Assembly: GCA_038184435.1 (NCBI GenBank)
Contig: CP116227.1
Location: forward strand, 3,253,501-3,317,500
DNA from: Nocardioides alkalitolerans
GTDB taxonomy: Bacteria > Actinomycetota > Actinomycetes > Propionibacteriales > Nocardioidaceae
Direction of reading: 5' to 3'
DNA: 64,000 nt
Within the stretch, counting starts at the first letter, position 1. Each line of letters starts with the position of its first letter. Positions 38,778-47,605 of this stretch are shown in pieces. Under the pieces are notes generated by a model. That model did not search any database, was not told where the DNA came from, and saw only the letters and a list, made by a program, of their open reading frames with translations. Both the position numbers and the translations under genes were made by a program.

Positions 38778-40979
38778 TTGAACCAGGCCAGCACGCAGCG
38801 GCGCGACATCCAGGGGTTGCGCGCGTTCGCTGTGACAGCCGTGGTCCTCGACCACCTGCTGGGCTGGCCGCACGGCGGGTTCGTCGGCGTCGACGTCTTC
38901 TTCGTCATCTCCGGCTTCCTCATCACCGGCATCCTGCTGCGCGAGCACGAGCGCACGGGCACGATCTCCTTCACCGGCTTCTACCGCCGCCGCGCCAAGC
39001 GCATCCTGCCGGCATCGATCCTGGTGCTGGCGGTGACGGTGGCGTTGTCCTACGCCCTCGTCGGCAAGCTGCGCGCCGACAGCATCGCCACCGACGGCCT
39101 CTGGGCCCTGTTCTTCGGCGCGAACTGGCGGTTCACGACGCAGGCGACGGACTACTTCGCGGCCAACGGCCCGGTCTCGCCGCTCCAGCACTACTGGTCG
39201 CTGGCGGTCGAGGAGCAGTTCTACTTCGTGTGGCCGTGGCTGATGCTGGGCGTCCTCGCCCTCCTCGCGGCCCGCACCCGCCGTCGCACCGGAACGACCC
39301 CGCACACGACCACCCGCCCCGACCACCACCGCCTCGTCGTCGGCGTCGTCCTGGCCGGCGTCGTCCTCGCCTCGTTCGCCTGGGCGCTGCACCAGACCGC
39401 GGCGGCCCCGTCGGCGGCGTACTTCTCCACCTTCACCCGCGTCTGGGAGCTCGGCCTCGGCGCCCTCGTCGCGGTCGCGGCGCCGCTGTGCGCCCGCATC
39501 CCCGACGCGGTCCGTCCCGTGCTGGCCTGGGGCGGGCTCCTCGGCATGACGGCCTCGCTGTGGCTGGTCACCGAGGACGCCGGCTTCCCCGCGCCGGCCG
39601 CCGCGCTCCCCGTCGTCGCGACGGCCCTCGTGATCGCGGCCGGCACCTTCGCCGAGCGGGGTCGCCAGCAGCGCTTCCTGCTCCCGTTGACGAACCCGGT
39701 GGCGGGCTACGTCGGCGACATCTCCTACTCGCTCTACCTGTGGCACTTCCCCGTCGCGATCCTCGGCGTCGTGGTGCTCGGCGACTCCCCGGTCGTGCTG
39801 GCCGGCCTGGGTGTCGTGATGCTCGTGCTCGCCGCGCACTCCTACCACCTCGTCGAGCAGCCCCTGCGGTCTGCGCCGTGGCGGCTCCCCCGCCGTACGC
39901 CGCGCCCGGCGCGCGCCGGGAGGAAGGGTCTCCTGCGCCCGGCGTACACGGGGGTCTTCCTCCTCGCCCTGGCCGCGGCGCCCGTGATGCCCTCCCTGGT
40001 GCTCGCCGACAACGGCGTGCGCACGCTGAGCGACGCGGACGTGGCGGCGATCGACGCGGAGACGCACGCGGAGTACACGCCCGCCGTCGCCGACCTGCAG
40101 ACCGACATCCGGGTGGCGTTGGCCGCCGGGGCGTGGCCCGAGCTCGATCCGGCCATCGAGGAGGCCATGGCGGCCCGCGAGGTGCCGAGCAGCGTCATGC
40201 CGTGCGGCGACATCGACGGCGTCGACGTGGCGGGCTGCACGTTCGGCGAGCTCGACCGGGCGGCCGGTGGGCAGAGCATCGCGGTGGTGGGCGACTCGAT
40301 CGCGGTCAACTACGTGCCGCTCCTCGCCGGCGCCCTCCCCGAGGGCTGGAGCCTGACGTCCCTGGGTGCCTACGGCTGCCCGTTCACCGACCTCCTCTCC
40401 GAGCACCCCGACGCCGCGATCGTCGACGGGTGCGAGCAGCGCAAAGCCGACGTCGTCGCCGCCGTCGAGGAGCTCCGGCCGGACGTGCTCGTGGTGGCGG
40501 ACATGTACGCCCCCCGCACCGAGGTCGGCGAGGAGGGCACGATCACGCCCGAGCACTGGGCGGAGAGCACCCGCGCCCAGCTCGACGAGGTCGCCGACGC
40601 CGTGGGCCGCACCGTCGTCGTCGCGCCGCCGCCCTCCGACGTCAACATCGACGAGTGCTACAACCTCCTCTCCTCGCCCGTGGACTGCGTGAGCAAGGTC
40701 CGTGGCCAGTGGAGCGGGATGCGCGACGCCGAGGCGGCGATGGCCGAGGAGATGGGCGCGACCTACGTCGACAGCCGCGACTGGTTCTGTGCCGACGACC
40801 GCTGCCCCGCGTTCGTCGACGACACCCTGGTGAAGGTGGACCTCGTCCACTTCTCGCAGCCCTACCAGCGGCTCATGCAGCCGGCGTTCACCGAGCGGCT
40901 CGCGACGCTGGGCGTGGTCCCCGCCCCGGAGACCCCCGCCCCGGAGACCGCCGTCCCGGAGACCGCCGCCGCCTCTTGA
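38778..40979 (+). CDS. OafA/YrhL-type acyltransferase 3 with C-terminal SGNH domain
   Basis: A 733-residue integral membrane acetyltransferase. The N-terminal acyltransferase-3 domain (about 1-370, ten or so helices) has the motif DIQGLRAFAVTAVVLDHL, HHxxxD-equivalent surroundings and FVGVDVFFVISGFLIT. After a linker comes an extracytoplasmic SGNH domain (about 450-715) with the GDS nucleophile (VVGDSIAVNY) and the DLVHFS Asp-His pair. Such proteins O-acetylate cell-wall glycans, peptidoglycan or lipids. The start is a TTG with GAAGGGGGAA at good spacing; no ATG or GTG fits. A PET repeat ends the protein. Confidence 0.9.
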   Translation: MNQASTQRRDIQGLRAFAVTAVVLDHLLGWPHGGFVGVDVFFVISGFLITGILLREHERTGTISFTGFYRRRAKRILPASILVLAVTVALSYALVGKLRADSIATDGLWALFFGANWRFTTQATDYFAANGPVSPLQHYWSLAVEEQFYFVWPWLMLGVLALLAARTRRRTGTTPHTTTRPDHHRLVVGVVLAGVVLASFAWALHQTAAAPSAAYFSTFTRVWELGLGALVAVAAPLCARIPDAVRPVLAWGGLLGMTASLWLVTEDAGFPAPAAALPVVATALVIAAGTFAERGRQQRFLLPLTNPVAGYVGDISYSLYLWHFPVAILGVVVLGDSPVVLAGLGVVMLVLAAHSYHLVEQPLRSAPWRLPRRTPRPARAGRKGLLRPAYTGVFLLALAAAPVMPSLVLADNGVRTLSDADVAAIDAETHAEYTPAVADLQTDIRVALAAGAWPELDPAIEEAMAAREVPSSVMPCGDIDGVDVAGCTFGELDRAAGGQSIAVVGDSIAVNYVPLLAGALPEGWSLTSLGAYGCPFTDLLSEHPDAAIVDGCEQRKADVVAAVEELRPDVLVVADMYAPRTEVGEEGTITPEHWAESTRAQLDEVADAVGRTVVVAPPPSDVNIDECYNLLSSPVDCVSKVRGQWSGMRDAEAAMAEEMGATYVDSRDWFCADDRCPAFVDDTLVKVDLVHFSQPYQRLMQPAFTERLATLGVVPAPETPAPETAVPETAAAS

Positions 40980-40998
40980 ACGCGGTTCAACAGCGTGT

Positions 40999-41004
40999 CA
41001 CGAT
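40999..41004 (+). promoter_or_regulatory. -10 box CACGAT, leaderless start of the OYE gene
   Basis: CACGAT, seven bases before ATG 41012. The alternative ATG at 41003 lies inside the box. Confidence 0.5.
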
Positions 41005-41011
41005 GCGGTCC

Positions 41012-42310
41012 ATGACCGACCTCGGCACCCCGCTCGACCTGCCCTGCGGGCAGCGCCTGCCCAACCGCCTCATGAAGTCGGCGCTCTCGGAGGCCCTCGG
41101 CACCTCCGCGGGCGCGCCGACCCGCCGACTGGAGCGGTTGTACGACGCGTGGGCGGGCGGCGGCTGGGGCCTCGTCGTCACGGGCAACGTCATGGTCGAC
41201 CTCCGCCACCGCGGCGAGCCCGGGAACGTCGTCGTCGAGGACGACCGGCACCTCGACGCCCTGCGCCGCTGGGCCGCCGGCTTCCGCGCCTCGGGCACCC
41301 CGCTCTGGATGCAGGTCAACCACCCGGGCCGCCAGGCCAACGTGCTCGTCGGCCGCACCCGCCCGGTCGCACCGAGCGCCGTCGCCGCGGACGTCGCGGT
41401 CGCCACCCGGCCCCGCGCCCTGTCCGAGCCGGAGATCCGGGAGACGGTCGAGCGGTACGCCGCGACAGCCGCCGTCGCCGAGTCCGCCGGCTTCGACGGG
41501 GTGCAGGTCCACGGCGCCCACGGCTACCTCGTCACCCAGTTCCTCTCGCCCCGCTCCAACCAGCGCACCGACGCGTGGGGCGGCGACCCGGAGCGCCGGC
41601 GCCGCTTCCTGCTCGAGGTCGTGCGCGCGATCCGGGAGCGGGTGTCCCCCGGCTTCGCCGTCGGCATCAAGCTCAACTCCGCCGACTTCCAGCGTGGCGG
41701 CTTCACCGAGTCGGAGTCGCGCGAGGTCGTGGCGGCGCTCGCCGAGGAGGGCATCGACCTCCTCGAGGTCTCGGGCGGCACCTACGAGTCGCCCGTCATG
41801 TTCGGCCCCGACACCCGCCGCGCGTCGACACGCGAGCGCGAGGCCTACTTCCTGGAGTACGCCGCGTCCGTCCGCGACGCGGCCGGCGGCGTGCCCGTCG
41901 CGGTCACGGGCGGCTTCCGCACCCGCGCGGCGATGACCGCGGCGCTCGGGGGCGACGCCCCGGCGGACGGCGCCGGCACGGGAGCCGCCCCCACAGGAGC
42001 GCAGGGCGAGTGCGACGTCATCGGCCTCGGGCGCCCGGCCTCGGCGTACCCCCACGTCGCCCGCGACCTCCTCGACGGCCGCCTCGAGCGCATCGAGCTC
42101 CCGGCCGTGCAGGTGGGGGCCCGCCGGCTCGTCCGCCGCCTCGCGCCGCTGCACACCGTCGACAGCGCGCTCGACCTGTCGTGGCACACCGACCAGCTGC
42201 ACCGTCTCGGCGCCGGCAAGGCACCCGACCTGACCCGCCCGTGGTGGCGCACCGCCGTCGCCGCGACGCTCCGCAACGGGCCCGGCGCCTTCGTGCCGAA
42301 GCGGGGCTAG
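41012..42310 (+). CDS. NADH:flavin oxidoreductase, old yellow enzyme family
   Basis: A 432-residue FMN-dependent ene-reductase. The TIM barrel shows NRLMKSALSE at the start, MQVNHPGRQ, the substrate-binding pair in VQVHGAHGYLVTQFLSPRSN followed by RTDAWGG, and IKLNSADFQRGGF. An insert of about 17 Gly/Ala-rich residues (GGDAPADGAGTGAAPTGAQ) interrupts the barrel before DVIGLGRPASA; relatives usually lack it. The enzyme would reduce activated C=C bonds using NAD(P)H. Its stop is followed at once by the GTG of the DNA glycosylase gene, so the two are cotranscribed. Confidence 0.88.
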   Translation: MTDLGTPLDLPCGQRLPNRLMKSALSEALGTSAGAPTRRLERLYDAWAGGGWGLVVTGNVMVDLRHRGEPGNVVVEDDRHLDALRRWAAGFRASGTPLWMQVNHPGRQANVLVGRTRPVAPSAVAADVAVATRPRALSEPEIRETVERYAATAAVAESAGFDGVQVHGAHGYLVTQFLSPRSNQRTDAWGGDPERRRRFLLEVVRAIRERVSPGFAVGIKLNSADFQRGGFTESESREVVAALAEEGIDLLEVSGGTYESPVMFGPDTRRASTREREAYFLEYAASVRDAAGGVPVAVTGGFRTRAAMTAALGGDAPADGAGTGAAPTGAQGECDVIGLGRPASAYPHVARDLLDGRLERIELPAVQVGARRLVRRLAPLHTVDSALDLSWHTDQLHRLGAGKAPDLTRPWWRTAVAATLRNGPGAFVPKRG

Positions 42311-43141
42311 GTGCCCGAGGGCGACAGCGTCCACCTGCTGGCGCGGCGGCTCGACCGCTCGCTGCGCGGCCGCACCCTCGCGCGCAGCGACCTCCGCGTG
42401 CCGCGGTTGGCGACGAAGGACCTCGCGGGGCGCGAGGTGCTCGAGCACGCGACCCACGGCAAGCACCTCCTGACCCGCTTCTCGGGCGGCGTCACCCTCC
42501 ACTCCCACCTGCGGATGGACGGCAGCTGGACCGTCACCGGCGCCGGCAAGCGCCTCCCGCGCCGCCTGCTCCCCGACGTGCGGGTCGTGCTCGAGACGAC
42601 GGCGGGGCCGACCGCCTGGGGCCAGAAGCTGCATGACCTGGCGCTCGTGGCCACCGCCGACGAGTCAGCTGTCGTGGGTCACCTCGGCCCCGACCCGCTG
42701 CGGGACGACTGGGACCCGCAGGAGGCGGTACGGCGCCTGCTCGCCCACCCGACGACACCCCTGGTCTCCGCCCTGCTCGACCAGACGAACCTCGCCGGGC
42801 TCGGCAACCTGTGGGTCAACGAGCTCGCCTTCCTCGTGGGCCGCAGCCCGTGGACGCCGGTGGGCGAGGTGGACGTCCCCGCCCTCGTCGACCGTGCCGC
42901 CACGGCGCTGCGCCACTCGGCGACCGTGCCGGGTGCCTACCAGGTGACGACGGGGATCGCGCGACGCGGCGAGAGCCACTGGGTCGCCGGCCGGGCGCGA
43001 CGCCCGTGCCTGCGCTGCGGCACAACGGTGCAGGTGGTGGCCGAGCTGCCGAACGACGCGGCCCATCGTCGTACGTGGTGGTGCCCGCGCTGCCAGCCCG
43101 GTCCGGGTCCGGAGGTCCGGGTGCCGTCCGTGCCGCGCTGA
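42311..43141 (+). CDS. Fpg/Nei family DNA glycosylase (endonuclease VIII type)
   Basis: A 276-residue base-excision repair enzyme. After loss of the initiator residue the N-terminus PEGDSV gives the catalytic Pro and Glu. The helix-two-turn-helix region LLDQTNLAGLGNLWVNELAF and a C-terminal zinc finger (CLRCGTTV...WWCPRCQ) are intact. It removes oxidised bases and cuts the DNA backbone. The PEGDSV start and sequence favour the Nei2 group over Fpg (PELPEV). It begins directly after the stop of the flavin reductase gene. Confidence 0.92.
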   Translation: MPEGDSVHLLARRLDRSLRGRTLARSDLRVPRLATKDLAGREVLEHATHGKHLLTRFSGGVTLHSHLRMDGSWTVTGAGKRLPRRLLPDVRVVLETTAGPTAWGQKLHDLALVATADESAVVGHLGPDPLRDDWDPQEAVRRLLAHPTTPLVSALLDQTNLAGLGNLWVNELAFLVGRSPWTPVGEVDVPALVDRAATALRHSATVPGAYQVTTGIARRGESHWVAGRARRPCLRCGTTVQVVAELPNDAAHRRTWWCPRCQPGPGPEVRVPSVPR

Positions 43142-43165
43142 CGGTCACGGTCCACGGCACCCGGC

Positions 43166-44107
43166 TCAGCCGTGCCGCTCGCGGTAGCGCAGCGCCGCCG
43201 CGGGGTGCAGCGGTACCGGGAAGGTGTCGAAGAGGGTGGCGGGCGCCAGGTACTGCAACCCTCCCGACGGCTGCGGCACCAGCTGGGGTCCGGCCTCGAA
43301 CAGCGTGTCGACGACGTGCGCGACCGTCTCGTCGTCGAGCCCGGGCCGGCAGAGGAGGTGAACGGCGACGCCGGCCGTGCGCACGTCGGCGGCCTGGTCC
43401 CAGACGTCGCGGGGCAACCGCACGCTCTGGTACGGCGCGGCCGGGCCCCGCGCCGCGTCCACCAGGCCACCCAGGTCGAGGGCCCGCACGGGATGGGTGC
43501 GCACCAGGGAGGCGAGCTCCGGCGACGGCTGACCGCCCCACCACAGCAGGGCGTCGACGGTCCCGCCGGCGAGGGCGACGACCCCCGTGCCGTGGGAGGC
43601 GGCACGGAGCTGGACGCCCAGGGCCGGCTCGAGGAGACGGCGGGCCGTCTCGGCGGAGCCGGACCCCAGCGGGCCGACCGCGACGCGACCGCCCGCGAGG
43701 TCGCGCGCGGAGCGGAACGGGCTCGTGGCCCGCACGAGGCAGTGCAGCGTCGTCTGGTAGAGCCGGGCCACCGCGACGGCGGCGTCGACGTCCACCGCCA
43801 CGGCGTCGGCCAGGCTGGGCGCCAGGTCGGCCGAGCCCGCGCGCAGGAGGGCGAGGTTGTCGAGCGAGCCGCCGCTGGCGACCACCCGCACGCGACCGAC
43901 GGGTCCGGTGCCCCGCAGCTCACCGCCGAGGAGACGGGCGAACCGGGTGAAGCTGCCGCCGAGCTCGCCCCCCGCGACCACCAGGTCGCGGGCCGCGCGG
44001 CGCGTGTCGGACGAGACGGCCGCCGGCCCCAGGGTCGCGAGGCCGGCGGTCAGCGCCGCGCCGCCCGCGGCACGGACGAGGCCGCGGCGCGAGACGCGGC
44101 CCGTCAT
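43166..44107 (-). CDS. TAXI-family solute-binding protein, linked to a two-component system
   Basis: A 313-residue exported protein with a twin-arginine-type signal (SRRGLVRAAGGAAL). The mature part has the TAXI pattern GGELGGSFTRFARLL, VVASGGSLDNLALLRAGSADLAP and VAVGPLGSGSAETARRLLEP. TAXI proteins normally feed TRAP transporters, but no TRAP membrane subunit is in the window. The gene is third in the operon regulator, kinase, TAXI, overlapping the kinase gene by ATGA. A periplasmic ligand receptor for the kinase is therefore more likely than a transporter part. The ligand may be the substrate of the divergent tripartite transporter. Confidence 0.85.
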   Translation of the reverse strand: MTGRVSRRGLVRAAGGAALTAGLATLGPAAVSSDTRRAARDLVVAGGELGGSFTRFARLLGGELRGTGPVGRVRVVASGGSLDNLALLRAGSADLAPSLADAVAVDVDAAVAVARLYQTTLHCLVRATSPFRSARDLAGGRVAVGPLGSGSAETARRLLEPALGVQLRAASHGTGVVALAGGTVDALLWWGGQPSPELASLVRTHPVRALDLGGLVDAARGPAAPYQSVRLPRDVWDQAADVRTAGVAVHLLCRPGLDDETVAHVVDTLFEAGPQLVPQPSGGLQYLAPATLFDTFPVPLHPAAALRYRERHG

Positions 44108-45564
44108 CGGCGCCCCTCGACGCGGGGCAGGTCGAGCTCGACGGCGAGGCCGCCGGCGGCGGACCGGCGCACGGTCATCGTGCCGCCGTTCGCCCGGGCG
44201 AGGGCGTCGACGAGCGCTAGGCCCAGGCCGGTGCCCGGGCGGTCGGCGTGGCGCGAGGAGCGCCAGAACCGCTCGCCGACGCGCACCAGCTCCTCGTCGG
44301 TGAGGCCGGCGCCGTCGTCCTCGACGGTCACCGTCGCCCGGTCCCCGATCCGGTCCCCCGCCCCCTCACCGGCCGGCCCACCGTCGACCGGCGCGAGCGT
44401 GGCGCCCGGCGCGAGGGTGACGTGGATGCGGGGCGCCTCGCCGGCGTACTTCACCGCGTTCTCGATGGCGGTGTCGACCATCTCGACCAGGTCGTGCACG
44501 GTCACCGCGAGCACGACGTCGGGCGCGACGGTGGCCGTGACCGCGGCGCCGGTCGGCGCCCAGCGCTCGGCGAGGTGGGCCTCGAGCGCGGCGCCGTCGC
44601 TGGTCCCGCCCGCCGGCGGTCCGCCCTCGCGCACGGCGAGGGCGGCCCGGCGCTCGTTGATCCGGTGCTCGGCCTCCGCGAGCCCGAGGAGCCGGTCGAC
44701 CGTGCTGTCGAGGCGGTCGAGGTCGCGCTGTACCGCGGTCACCACGCCGGGGTCGGCCGTGCCGTCCCCGGCCAGCAGGTCGACGTGGAGCCGCACGGCG
44801 GCCAGCGGGTTGCGCAGCTGGTGGGAGGTGCTGGCCACGAGGTCCCGCTGCTGCTCGACCGTCGTGGCCAGCGTCGTCGCCATCAGCCGGAACGAGGTGG
44901 CCAGCCGCCGCAGCTCGGGCGGGCCGGAGAGCGTGAGGTCGTGGACGGGGGCGCCGCTCGTCAGGGCGTGGGTGGCCCGGTCGAGGCGGTGGACGGGACG
45001 CACGATCCAGCCCGTCGTCCAGACGGTCGCCGCCGCCAGGGCGACGAGGCCGAGCGACACGGGGACCAGCAGCACGAGCCAGCCCTGGAGCACCGCGCGC
45101 TGGGAGCGCCGGAGGTCCACCTCGGTGACGACCACGCCGCCCGCGAGGTCCTGCTCGATCGCCACCGGCGTCGAGAGCAGCACCCGGTCGGCCGACCAGG
45201 GGGTGACGAGCGGGACGTCGAGCTGCGCGAGGTTGGTGCCGAAGTCCCGCACCCGCTGCAGCACCTCCTCGGCGCCGGGGTCGAGGTCGCCGACGGCGGC
45301 CAGCACGCGGGCGGAGTCGTCGAGCACGATGACGTCCTCGCCGAACAGCGCGTGGTAGCGGTCGAGGTAGCGCTGCAGCGGCACCGTGTCGCCGTCCTCG
45401 ATGGCCGCGCGCGCCAGGTCGGCCGTGCGCAGCACCGCCTCGCGCCGCTCCCGCTCGATCTCGCTCGTGCGCCGCTCGGCGATCGACTCCATGAGGGGGG
45501 TCAGCAGCAGGCCCAGGGCGACCACGACCACCACGAGCAGGGGCACCGCGACGCGCAGCCGCAT
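44104..45564 (-). CDS. Sensor histidine kinase, TctE-like
   Basis: A 486-residue membrane histidine kinase. TM1 (about 5-25), a periplasmic sensor of roughly 130 residues, TM2 (about 160-183), HAMP and the H-box STSHQLRNPLAAVRLH are followed by the ATP domain (NAVKYAGEAP, VEDDGAGLTDEE, GTGLGLALV). An acidic Gly/Pro-rich loop lies inside the ATP domain (PVDGGPAGEGAGD). It overlaps the regulator gene (TGATG) and the TAXI gene (ATGA). Position and make-up resemble TctD/TctE systems that induce tricarboxylate transport. The TAXI protein may present ligand to its sensor domain. Confidence 0.88.
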   Translation of the reverse strand: MRLRVAVPLLVVVVVALGLLLTPLMESIAERRTSEIERERREAVLRTADLARAAIEDGDTVPLQRYLDRYHALFGEDVIVLDDSARVLAAVGDLDPGAEEVLQRVRDFGTNLAQLDVPLVTPWSADRVLLSTPVAIEQDLAGGVVVTEVDLRRSQRAVLQGWLVLLVPVSLGLVALAAATVWTTGWIVRPVHRLDRATHALTSGAPVHDLTLSGPPELRRLATSFRLMATTLATTVEQQRDLVASTSHQLRNPLAAVRLHVDLLAGDGTADPGVVTAVQRDLDRLDSTVDRLLGLAEAEHRINERRAALAVREGGPPAGGTSDGAALEAHLAERWAPTGAAVTATVAPDVVLAVTVHDLVEMVDTAIENAVKYAGEAPRIHVTLAPGATLAPVDGGPAGEGAGDRIGDRATVTVEDDGAGLTDEELVRVGERFWRSSRHADRPGTGLGLALVDALARANGGTMTVRRSAAGGLAVELDLPRVEGRR

Positions 45565-46232
45565 CAGTCGACCTGCAGGCGGTAGCCGTAGCCGCGGATG
45601 GTCTCGACGAGCCCGGGCCGGCCGATCTTGCCGCGCAGCTGGGTCAGGTGCACGTCGCAGGAGCGGGCGGCGCTGTGGGAGGTGTCGCCCCAGACCTCGT
45701 CGAGCAGCAGCTGCTTGCTGACCGCCTCACCGGGGCGGCGCGCGAGCACGGCGAGCACCGCGAACTCCTTCGTCGTGAGGGCGACCTCCGCGCCGCCCAC
45801 GACCACCCGCCGGCTGGCGAGGTCGACCTCGACGTCGCCAGAGACGACCCGCTGCCCCGCGTCGGACCCGACGTCCTGGGCGCCCCGGCGGCGGGTGACG
45901 ACCCCCAGGCGGGCGAGCAGCTCACTCATCCGGATCGGCTTGACCAGGTAGTCGTCCGCGCCCAGGTGGAGCCCGCGCACCACCGAGCGCTCGTCGCCGC
46001 GGGCGGAGACGATGAGGACCGGGACGTCCGAGACCTGCCGCAGGCCCTGCAGCACGTCGAAGCCGTCGCCCGCGGCGAGGCCGAGGTCGAGCAGCACGGC
46101 GTCCGCTCCCCGGTGCCGCCGCAGCGCGTCGTCGGACCGGGTCGCCCGCACGGTGGCGTGCCCGTGACGCTCGAGCACGGCGCGGAGCGCGCTCGCGACC
46201 GAGTCGTCGTCCTCGACGATGAGGATCCTCAT
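45564..46232 (-). CDS. OmpR-family response regulator, TctD-like
   Basis: A 222-residue response regulator with receiver acidic pocket (ILIVEDDD), phosphoacceptor Asp in AVLLDLGLAAGD, Lys in YLVKPIRM and a C-terminal winged helix ending VETIRGYGYRLQ. The open frame starts at 46241, but that ATG overlaps the -10 box TACGAT (46240-46245); ATG 46232 lies seven bases after the box and is chosen. It probably activates the divergent tctCBA genes by binding the inverted repeats at 46296-46350. It is the first gene of its operon. Confidence 0.88.
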   Translation of the reverse strand: MRILIVEDDDSVASALRAVLERHGHATVRATRSDDALRRHRGADAVLLDLGLAAGDGFDVLQGLRQVSDVPVLIVSARGDERSVVRGLHLGADDYLVKPIRMSELLARLGVVTRRRGAQDVGSDAGQRVVSGDVEVDLASRRVVVGGAEVALTTKEFAVLAVLARRPGEAVSKQLLLDEVWGDTSHSAARSCDVHLTQLRGKIGRPGLVETIRGYGYRLQVD

Positions 46233-46239
46233 GCGGCGC

Positions 46240-46245
46240 ATCGTA
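46240..46245 (-). promoter_or_regulatory. -10 box TACGAT, leaderless start of the TctD-like gene
   Basis: Same hexamer and seven-base spacing as at 960-965, on the minus strand before ATG 46232. Confidence 0.6.
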
Positions 46246-46295
46246 GGGACCCCCGCACCGGCGTGGGGGCATTCCGGGAGCGGTCGCCCGGTGCT

Positions 46296-46350
46296 TTCCT
46301 AAGGCCACGTTAGGAAGCGGCACTCGCTAGAGACGCGTGACCCAGGTCAC
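46296..46350. promoter_or_regulatory. Two inverted repeats between the two-component and tripartite transporter operons
   Basis: TTCCTAA-N7-TTAGGAA at 46296-46316 and GTGACC-CA-GGTCAC at 46337-46350. Both lie in the 212-base divergent region, about 100-150 bases before tctC. They are the best candidate operators for the TctD-like regulator or for a catabolite regulator. Confidence 0.55.
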
Positions 46351-46444
46351 TCCTACGGTCGGTCCACCTCGCCGGGTTCGGGACCCGCGCAGGGCAGTCC
46401 ACCGCAGCGGCAGTCACCTGCCCTGCCCGTCGTACGGAGCCACC

Positions 46445-47458
46445 ATGCCCACGAAGAACAGCCCCGCCCGCCGCACCGCCGTCCGCGGCACCACCGCCGC
46501 CGCCGGCCTCGCCACGCTCGCCCTCGTCGCCGCCACCGGCTGCGCACCCGGCAGCAGCAGCGCGAGCGGCGAGGGCTACCCCGACCGCAACATCGAGGTC
46601 GTCGTGCCCTTCGCCGCCGGCGGTCCCACCGACACCGTGACCCGCCTCGTCGGCGACCCCATGGCGGAGGAGCTCGGCGTCCAGCTCATCGTGCAGAACG
46701 TCGAGGGCGCGGGCGGTACGGTCGGCGCGGGTCAGGTCGCGAGCGCCCGCGACGACGGCTACACGCTCCTCATGCACCACATCGGCATGTCGACCGCCCC
46801 GACGCTGTACGACGACCTCGCCTACGACCCGCTGGAGGACTTCGAGCCGGTCGGCCTCGTCACCGAGGTGCCGATGACGATCATCGCCCGCGGCGACCTG
46901 GAGCCCGACAGCCTCGAGGACCTGTTCGCCTACCTGGAGGAGAACGAGGGCGACGTCACCATCGCCAACGCCGGTGTCGGGTCCGCCTCCCACCTGTGCG
47001 GCCGCCTCATCCAGCAGGAGCTCGGCATCGAGCTGCAGGAGGTGCCCTACGACGGCGCCGCGCCCGCGATCGCCGACCTCGTCGGCGGCCAGGTCGACGT
47101 GCTGTGCGACCAGACCACCAACACGACGGGCCAGATCGAGGCGGGCGACGTGAAGGCCTACGCCGTCACCACGCCCGAGCGCGTCGAGTCGCTCCCCGAC
47201 CTGCCCACCACGGCCGAGGCCGGCTTCCCCGAGGTCGAGGTCGCGGTGTGGCACGCGCTGTACGCGCCGGCCGGCACCCCGTCGGAGATCATCTCCACGC
47301 TGCGCGACGCCCTCGCCGTGGCGCTCGAGGACTCGTCGGTCATTGACCAGATGGCCAGCCTCGGCACCGCCCCGGTGGCCGCCGACCAGGTGGAGCCCGA
47401 GGCCGTGACGACGAAGCTCACCGAGCAGATCGACCTCTGGGGCGACGTCCTCAGCTGA
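46445..47458 (+). CDS. tctC: Tripartite tricarboxylate transporter substrate-binding lipoprotein TctC
   Basis: A 337-residue Bug-type binding protein. The lipobox VAATGC places the lipid at Cys33. The mature protein has YPDRNIEVVVPFAAGGPTDT, VQNVEGAGGTVGAGQVA and WHALYAPAGTP, the standard family blocks. It captures a carboxylate outside the membrane and passes it to TctB/TctA. ATG 46445 has GGAG upstream. A strong hairpin separates it from tctB, which may raise its mRNA level relative to the membrane subunits. The substrate (citrate, tricarballylate or other carboxylate) is not visible. Confidence 0.92.
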   Translation: MPTKNSPARRTAVRGTTAAAGLATLALVAATGCAPGSSSASGEGYPDRNIEVVVPFAAGGPTDTVTRLVGDPMAEELGVQLIVQNVEGAGGTVGAGQVASARDDGYTLLMHHIGMSTAPTLYDDLAYDPLEDFEPVGLVTEVPMTIIARGDLEPDSLEDLFAYLEENEGDVTIANAGVGSASHLCGRLIQQELGIELQEVPYDGAAPAIADLVGGQVDVLCDQTTNTTGQIEAGDVKAYAVTTPERVESLPDLPTTAEAGFPEVEVAVWHALYAPAGTPSEIISTLRDALAVALEDSSVIDQMASLGTAPVAADQVEPEAVTTKLTEQIDLWGDVLS

Positions 47459-47486
47459 GGCCTCGCACCACCCCTCCCGCAGAGCC

Positions 47487-47535
47487 CCGGGGCCGGGCGG
47501 CCGCGCCACCGCGCGACCCACCCGCCCGGCCCCGG
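47487..47535 (+). promoter_or_regulatory. Intercistronic hairpin between tctC and tctB
   Basis: A perfect 14-bp stem (CCGGGGCCGGGCGG, 47487-47500, complement 47522-47535) with a 21-base loop. Such hairpins after binding-protein genes can act as partial terminators or mRNA-stabilising ends; which applies is not known. Confidence 0.6.
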
Positions 47536-47605
47536 ACACCACCCGTCGTGGCCGCGTCGCCGCGCCCTGCCCGCGACCGCCCCTCAGCGCACCTCGGAGA
47601 GACCC

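Noticed and set aside
43166..44107. Functional TRAP transporter
   Set aside because: Only the TAXI binding protein is encoded; no TRAP membrane subunit occurs in the window.
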